Below, piece by piece: positions 58,515 to 64,000 of a stretch of DNA of 64,000 bases (position 1 is its first letter; each line of letters begins with the position of its first letter). The position numbers were made by a program, and so were the translations under genes. The stretch comes from Amycolatopsis saalfeldensis (GTDB taxonomy: Bacteria; Actinomycetota; Actinomycetes; Mycobacteriales; Pseudonocardiaceae): positions 248,001 through 312,000 of the forward strand of contig NZ_FOEF01000006.1 in assembly GCF_900110575.1 (NCBI RefSeq), read 5' to 3'. The notes under the pieces are model-generated. The model worked only from the letters and a program-made list of their open reading frames with translations. It was not told the DNA's origin and did no database searches.

Positions 58515-60190
58515 CGCCTGCCTCCCGTGCCGGTCCGATCTTCGTTCGCCAGCCGCTCGGCCGCAAGGTAGCCGAACACCATCGCGGGCCCGATCGTCGC
58601 GCCGGGCCCGGCGTAGGTGCGGCCCATCACGGCCGCGCTGGTGTTTCCCGCCGCGTACAGCCCGGGGACGACGGAGCCGTCCTCGCGCAGCACTCGCGCG
58701 TGTTCGTCGGTGCGCAGCCCGCCCTTGGTGCCGAGGTCGCCGGGCACGATCTTCGCCGCGTAGAACGGCGCCTTCGACAGCTCGCCCAGGCTCGGGTTCG
58801 GCCGGTTGCGCGGGTCGCCGTAGTAATGGTCGTACGCGCTGCGTCCGCGGTGGAAGTCCTCGTCGACCCCCGCGCGGGCGAAGCCGTTGAACCGGTCGAC
58901 GGTCGCCGTCAACGCGTCCGCGGGCACCTCGATGCGCTCGGCGAGCTCCGCGAGGCTGGCCGCCCTGGCCACGACTCCGGACTTGTACCAGCGGCCGGGC
59001 AGGGGCTGGCGCGGCCCGATGCCGGTGAACAGGTAGCGGTCCTTGTACCGCTGGTCGAACACCAGCCACGTCGGGATGTGCTCGCCCGGCCCGTCGCCTT
59101 CGCCGTACATCGCGTGCACCGCTTCGACGTACGGCGCGGACTCGTTCACGAACCGCTGCCCGCGGGCGTCCACCATCAGGCAGCCCGGCCGCGACCGCTC
59201 CGCGAGCGCGAACCACGGCCCGCCGGTCAGCGGCATCGACGGTCCCCACCAGGCGTCGTCCATCAGGTCGAGCGCCGCGCCGAGCTTGAGCCCGGCCGTG
59301 ATGCCGTCGCCGGTGTTGGCCACCGCGCCGACGGTCCACTCGGTGCCGATCGGCGCGCGCTGGTACTTGGTGCGCATCTCCTCGTTGTGCTCGAAGCCGC
59401 CGCAGGCGAGGATCACCCCGCGCCGCGCGCGGAACAGCGTCTCGACGCCGTTGTGACGGGCGAGCACCCCGGTGACCTGGTCGTCCTCGGTGTGCAGGTC
59501 GAGCAGCGGGGTGTCCAGCAGGACGTCGACGCCCGCCCGCGCCAGCCCGGCCCGGAGCCCGGCCGCAAGCGCTTGCCCCATGGCGAGCAGCTGCTGCCCG
59601 CGCAGGCGCCCGGCCAGCCACCGGGCGCCGAGCCCGAGCACCCGGGCCAGCCCGCGGGGGTGCCGCGCGATCAGGCTCAGCCACCGGTAGTCCGACTGCG
59701 TGATCGGCACGCCCAGCGGCGGCGCGCTGTAGGGCGGCTCGAGGTGCGCGAGCTCCGCGCCGAGCAGCTTGCCGTCCAGTGCCTTCGGTTCCACCGACCG
59801 TCCACCGGGCCGTCCGCCGGGCGCTTCGGGGTGGTAGTCGCTGTAGCCCGGCACCCAGCGGAACTTCAGCGGGGTGCGCGCGCTGACGAATTCCAGCACC
59901 TCGGGCCCGCGCGCCAGGAAGGCCTCACGCCGCTCGGCCGGGACGACCTCGCCGACGATCGCCGCCAGGTACTCGCGCGCCCGCTCGGGTGGCTCGTCGA
60001 TCCCGGCCGCCTTCAGCGCGTGATTACCGGGGATCCAGACGCCACCGCCGGACCGGGCCGTCGACCCGCCGAAGCAGGCCGCCTTCTCCAGGACGACAGT
60101 GCTGAGCCCCCGGTCCGCGGCGGCTAGGGCCGCGGTCATCCCGGCGGCGCCGCTGCCGACCACCACGACGTCGTACTCCTCGTTCGCCAT
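58511..60190 (-). CDS. kstD: 3-ketosteroid delta1-dehydrogenase (KstD)
   Basis: KstD introduces the C1-C2 double bond into ring A with FAD. The 559-residue protein has the dinucleotide motif VVVVGSGAAGMTAALAAADR, GGSTARSGGGVWIPGNHAL, YSDYHPEAPGGRPGGR with a candidate active-site Tyr, and the C-terminal GTKGGLRTDEHARV, LYAAGNTSAAVMGRTYAGPG. First gene of the leftward operon kstD-kshA-orf-kshB-chsH3-riboflavin kinase. A KstR box lies 12-25 bases upstream of its start, overlapping the promoter or ribosome site. Confidence 0.93.
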   Translation of the reverse strand: MANEEYDVVVVGSGAAGMTAALAAADRGLSTVVLEKAACFGGSTARSGGGVWIPGNHALKAAGIDEPPERAREYLAAIVGEVVPAERREAFLARGPEVLEFVSARTPLKFRWVPGYSDYHPEAPGGRPGGRSVEPKALDGKLLGAELAHLEPPYSAPPLGVPITQSDYRWLSLIARHPRGLARVLGLGARWLAGRLRGQQLLAMGQALAAGLRAGLARAGVDVLLDTPLLDLHTEDDQVTGVLARHNGVETLFRARRGVILACGGFEHNEEMRTKYQRAPIGTEWTVGAVANTGDGITAGLKLGAALDLMDDAWWGPSMPLTGGPWFALAERSRPGCLMVDARGQRFVNESAPYVEAVHAMYGEGDGPGEHIPTWLVFDQRYKDRYLFTGIGPRQPLPGRWYKSGVVARAASLAELAERIEVPADALTATVDRFNGFARAGVDEDFHRGRSAYDHYYGDPRNRPNPSLGELSKAPFYAAKIVPGDLGTKGGLRTDEHARVLREDGSVVPGLYAAGNTSAAVMGRTYAGPGATIGPAMVFGYLAAERLANEDRTGTGGRR

Positions 60191-60201
60191 TCCACCTCAC
60201 A

Positions 60202-60215
60202 TGCAACGTGTTATA
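60202..60215. promoter_or_regulatory. KstR box upstream of kstD
   Basis: TGCAACGTGTTATA fits TnnAACnnGTTnnA at all fixed positions and lies just upstream of the kstD start codon. Confidence 0.8.
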
Positions 60216-60258
60216 GCGCGTTACTGGCCTGTTCGGAGCCGCTTCTGTCACCATAGAC

Positions 60259-60272
60259 GAGAACGTGTTCCA
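60259..60272. promoter_or_regulatory. KstR box upstream of the delta4-dehydrogenase gene
   Basis: GAGAACGTGTTCCA matches the KstR consensus except for the first base, and is followed by AGTTCTAG, a further half-site. It ends 18 bases before the start codon of the rightward gene. With the box at 60202 it gives each divergent gene its own operator. Confidence 0.8.
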
Positions 60273-60290
60273 GTTCTAGGGTGGCTCGAT

Positions 60291-61877
60291 ATGGACGAAC
60301 TCGTCGCGGATGTCGTGATCATCGGATCGGGAGCGGCCGGCGTGTGCGCGGCCATCGAGGCGGCCGACGCGGGCGCCGACGTGCTCCTGCTCGACCGCTT
60401 CACCGGCGGTGGTGCCAGCCGGGTCAGCGGCGGCGTGGTCTACGCCGGCGGTGGCACCGAACAGCAGCGTGCGGCGGGTGTCGAGGACACCGTCGACGCG
60501 ATGTACGCCTACCTCCGGCTCGAAACCGGGGAGATCGTCTCCGAGCGGACGCTGCGGCGCTTCTGCGAGGAGAGTCCCGCCATGATCACCTGGCTGGAAG
60601 CCCAGGGCGTGCCGTTCGAGGGCAGTCTGTGCCCGTACAAAACCTCTTATCCCAGCGACAAGCACTACCTGTACTACTCCGGCAGCGAGGCTTCGGGCGA
60701 GTTCCGGAAGGTGGCGAAGCCCGCACCGCGCGGGCACCGGGTCAAAGGGCCGGGCACCTCGGGCAAGCTCCTGATGGCGCGCCTGGCCGAGGCCGTGCGC
60801 CGCCGTGACATCCGGGTCCTGCCCCAAACGCAGGCGCAAAGCCTGATCAAGGCGGCGGACGGCACCGTCACCGGCGTGGTCGTGAAGAGTCTCCGCGACG
60901 CGCCTCGCTCGGTCCGTGCCCGTCACGCGCGCCTCGCGGCGTACTCCGCCAAGCCGGGGATCTACGTGCCTTCGCTGCGCAAGTCGTTGCACCGCCGCGT
61001 CGAACGGCTGGAGCGGCGGCACGCCCGCGAGCTGAAGATCACCGCCCGGCGTGGCGTGGTCCTGGCCGCGGGCGGGTTCATCGCGAACCGCGAGCTGGTG
61101 CGGGAGCACGCGCCGGCCTACCGGGGCGGCCTCGCGCTCGGCACCTCGGCCGACGACGGGTCGGGCATCGGGCTCGGCGTCGAAGCCGGTGGGCGGACCG
61201 CCGAAATGGGCCGGATCTCGGCGTGGCGGTTCCTGACCCCGCCGGCGGCGTTCCTCGGCGGCTTGCTCGTCGACGCGAACGGCCGCCGGATCATCGACGA
61301 ATCCCGTTACGGCGCGGCGATCGGCGAGCGGATGATCACCGCGCACGAGGGCAAGGGCTGGCTGCTCGTCGACGCGCCGATCGTGGCCGAAGCCCGCCGC
61401 GACGGACGTCGGCAGGGTCAGTGGTTCGCCTGGCTGCAACTGCGTTACCTCCTGCAGAGGGGCCGCGTTTCCGGCGCGACGGTGGAGGAGGTCGCGCGGC
61501 GTGCGGGTGTCGACCCCGCGGGCCTCTCGGCCACCTACGAGGCCTACCGGAGCGGGCCGGACCCGATGGGCAAGCCGGCGGAGTTCGCGCGCCCGCTGGA
61601 CGCGCCGCCGTACTCGCTCATCGACGTCTCGGTCAAGCCGAACCTCGGCTACCCCTGCCCGATGCTCACGCTCGGCGGGCTCGTGGTCGACGAAGACACC
61701 GGCGCGGTGGCCGGGGTGCCCGGGTTGTACGCCGCCGGGCGGACCGCGGTGGGAATCTGTTCTAGCTCCTACGTCAGCGGTCTTTCGCTGGCCGACTGCG
61801 TCTTCTCCGGCCGCAGGGCGGGATTGCACAGCGCGCTGGAGCCGGACCGCATCGACAAAAACGAGAACGTGTTCTAG
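60291..61877 (+). CDS. FAD-dependent 3-ketosteroid dehydrogenase, probably delta4-(5alpha) type
   Basis: This 528-residue flavoprotein of the KstD/fumarate-reductase superfamily is clearly distinct from the divergent kstD. It has VVIIGSGAAGVCAAIEAADA, GGGASRVSGGVVYAGGGTEQ, a middle insert (TSYPSDKHYLYYSGSE) and the C-terminal SSSYVSGLSLADCVFSGRRA. The Tyr-x-Ser in SYVSGLS corresponds to the active-site pair described for the Rhodococcus delta4-(5alpha)-dehydrogenase, so the likely reaction is C4-C5 desaturation of 5alpha-3-ketosteroids. A second delta1 enzyme is the alternative. The final codons (NENVF-stop) lie inside the KstR box for hsaA. Confidence 0.72.
   Translation: MDELVADVVIIGSGAAGVCAAIEAADAGADVLLLDRFTGGGASRVSGGVVYAGGGTEQQRAAGVEDTVDAMYAYLRLETGEIVSERTLRRFCEESPAMITWLEAQGVPFEGSLCPYKTSYPSDKHYLYYSGSEASGEFRKVAKPAPRGHRVKGPGTSGKLLMARLAEAVRRRDIRVLPQTQAQSLIKAADGTVTGVVVKSLRDAPRSVRARHARLAAYSAKPGIYVPSLRKSLHRRVERLERRHARELKITARRGVVLAAGGFIANRELVREHAPAYRGGLALGTSADDGSGIGLGVEAGGRTAEMGRISAWRFLTPPAAFLGGLLVDANGRRIIDESRYGAAIGERMITAHEGKGWLLVDAPIVAEARRDGRRQGQWFAWLQLRYLLQRGRVSGATVEEVARRAGVDPAGLSATYEAYRSGPDPMGKPAEFARPLDAPPYSLIDVSVKPNLGYPCPMLTLGGLVVDEDTGAVAGVPGLYAAGRTAVGICSSSYVSGLSLADCVFSGRRAGLHSALEPDRIDKNENVF
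61863..61876. promoter_or_regulatory. KstR box upstream of hsaA, inside the preceding stop region
   Basis: GAGAACGTGTTCTA matches the KstR consensus at all but the first base and overlaps the last five codons of the upstream gene, including its TAG. It lies 34 bases before the hsaA ATG, so hsaA has its own KstR-controlled promoter. Confidence 0.82.
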
Positions 61878-61910
61878 TCTTGGTCCGGTCGAGCGAGAGA
61901 GGGACGGCCG

Positions 61911-63930
<2,020 letters not shown>

Positions 63931-63931
<1 letters not shown>

Positions 63932-64000
63932 TGGGCATCCGTTCGCTGGCGTACCTGCGGATCGAGGCGACCGACCTCGAGGCCTGGCGGGTGTACGGCC
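63931..64000 (+). CDS. hsaC: 3,4-DHSA extradiol dioxygenase (HsaC), 5' end only
   Basis: Only the first 23 codons are inside the window: MGIRSLAYLRIEATDLEAWR and VYG. This is the typical N terminus of iron-dependent HsaC/BphC-type extradiol dioxygenases, which cleave the catechol ring of 3,4-DHSA. The ATG overlaps the hsaD stop. The order after hsaA-hsaD supports the call. Confidence 0.85.

Overview
This window reads as a chromosomal segment of a high-GC actinobacterium. It is most probably a member of the Pseudonocardiaceae, Amycolatopsis-like. The evidence is near-uniform GC-rich codon use with many GTG starts, a complete conservon (CvnA-CvnB-CvnC-CvnD), an XRE/DUF5753 plus DUF397 gene pair, a fused isobutyryl-CoA mutase (IcmF), F420-dependent luciferase-like enzymes, and a large KstR-controlled sterol catabolic region. 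I saw no rRNA, tRNA, CRISPR array, transposase or prophage gene.

Layout. 0-3 kb: end of a DUF2461 gene, pyruvate kinase and acyl-CoA thioesterase II. 3.3-8.2 kb: XRE regulator with DUF397 partner, a strong terminator, two tandem paralogous tiny genes, and a large LuxR/AAA regulator. 8.2-14.3 kb: succinate-semialdehyde dehydrogenase, a membrane protein, a TetR regulator divergent from an acyl-CoA dehydrogenase/alpha-methylacyl-CoA racemase pair, and a GNAT. 14.5-17.5 kb: small envelope proteins and a lytic transglycosylase whose leader holds a long nested inverted repeat. 17.5-19.6 kb: acetate-type SSS symporter with its DUF485 partner. 20.5-26.6 kb: the conservon, preceded by about 950 bp of non-coding DNA. 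26.6-28.8 kb: a RibD-like reductase and an ArsR/SRPBCC/DUF899 operon. 28.9-35.7 kb: icmF, a methyltransferase and three LLM F420 oxidoreductases.

From 35.7 kb sterol catabolism dominates. kstR is divergent from a fadE34/chsE3-type fused acyl-CoA dehydrogenase. After an SNF2/SWIM pair, folE, a lipase and a WS/DGAT (39-48 kb), the side-chain operon chsE1-chsE2-chsH2-chsH1-ltp2 runs from 49.1 to 53.9 kb. A leftward operon at 54.6-60.2 kb encodes KstD, KshA, a Cys-rich small protein, KshB, ChsH3 and a stand-alone riboflavin kinase. A rightward set carries a delta4-type steroid dehydrogenase, hsaA, hsaD and the start of hsaC, cut by the window edge. Five sites matching the KstR palindrome (TnnAACnnGTTnnA, or 13 of 14 positions) lie at kstR/fadE34, the chsE operon, kstD, the delta4-dehydrogenase and hsaA. 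Together these genes give side-chain shortening, ring B opening and ring A/B degradation under one repressor.

The least explained items are three. One is the switch-like leader of the transglycosylase gene (15532-15648). The other two are 'echo' arrays in which the 3' end of a gene, including its stop codon, is repeated downstream in decaying copies (38.5-39.2 kb and 43.2-43.4 kb).
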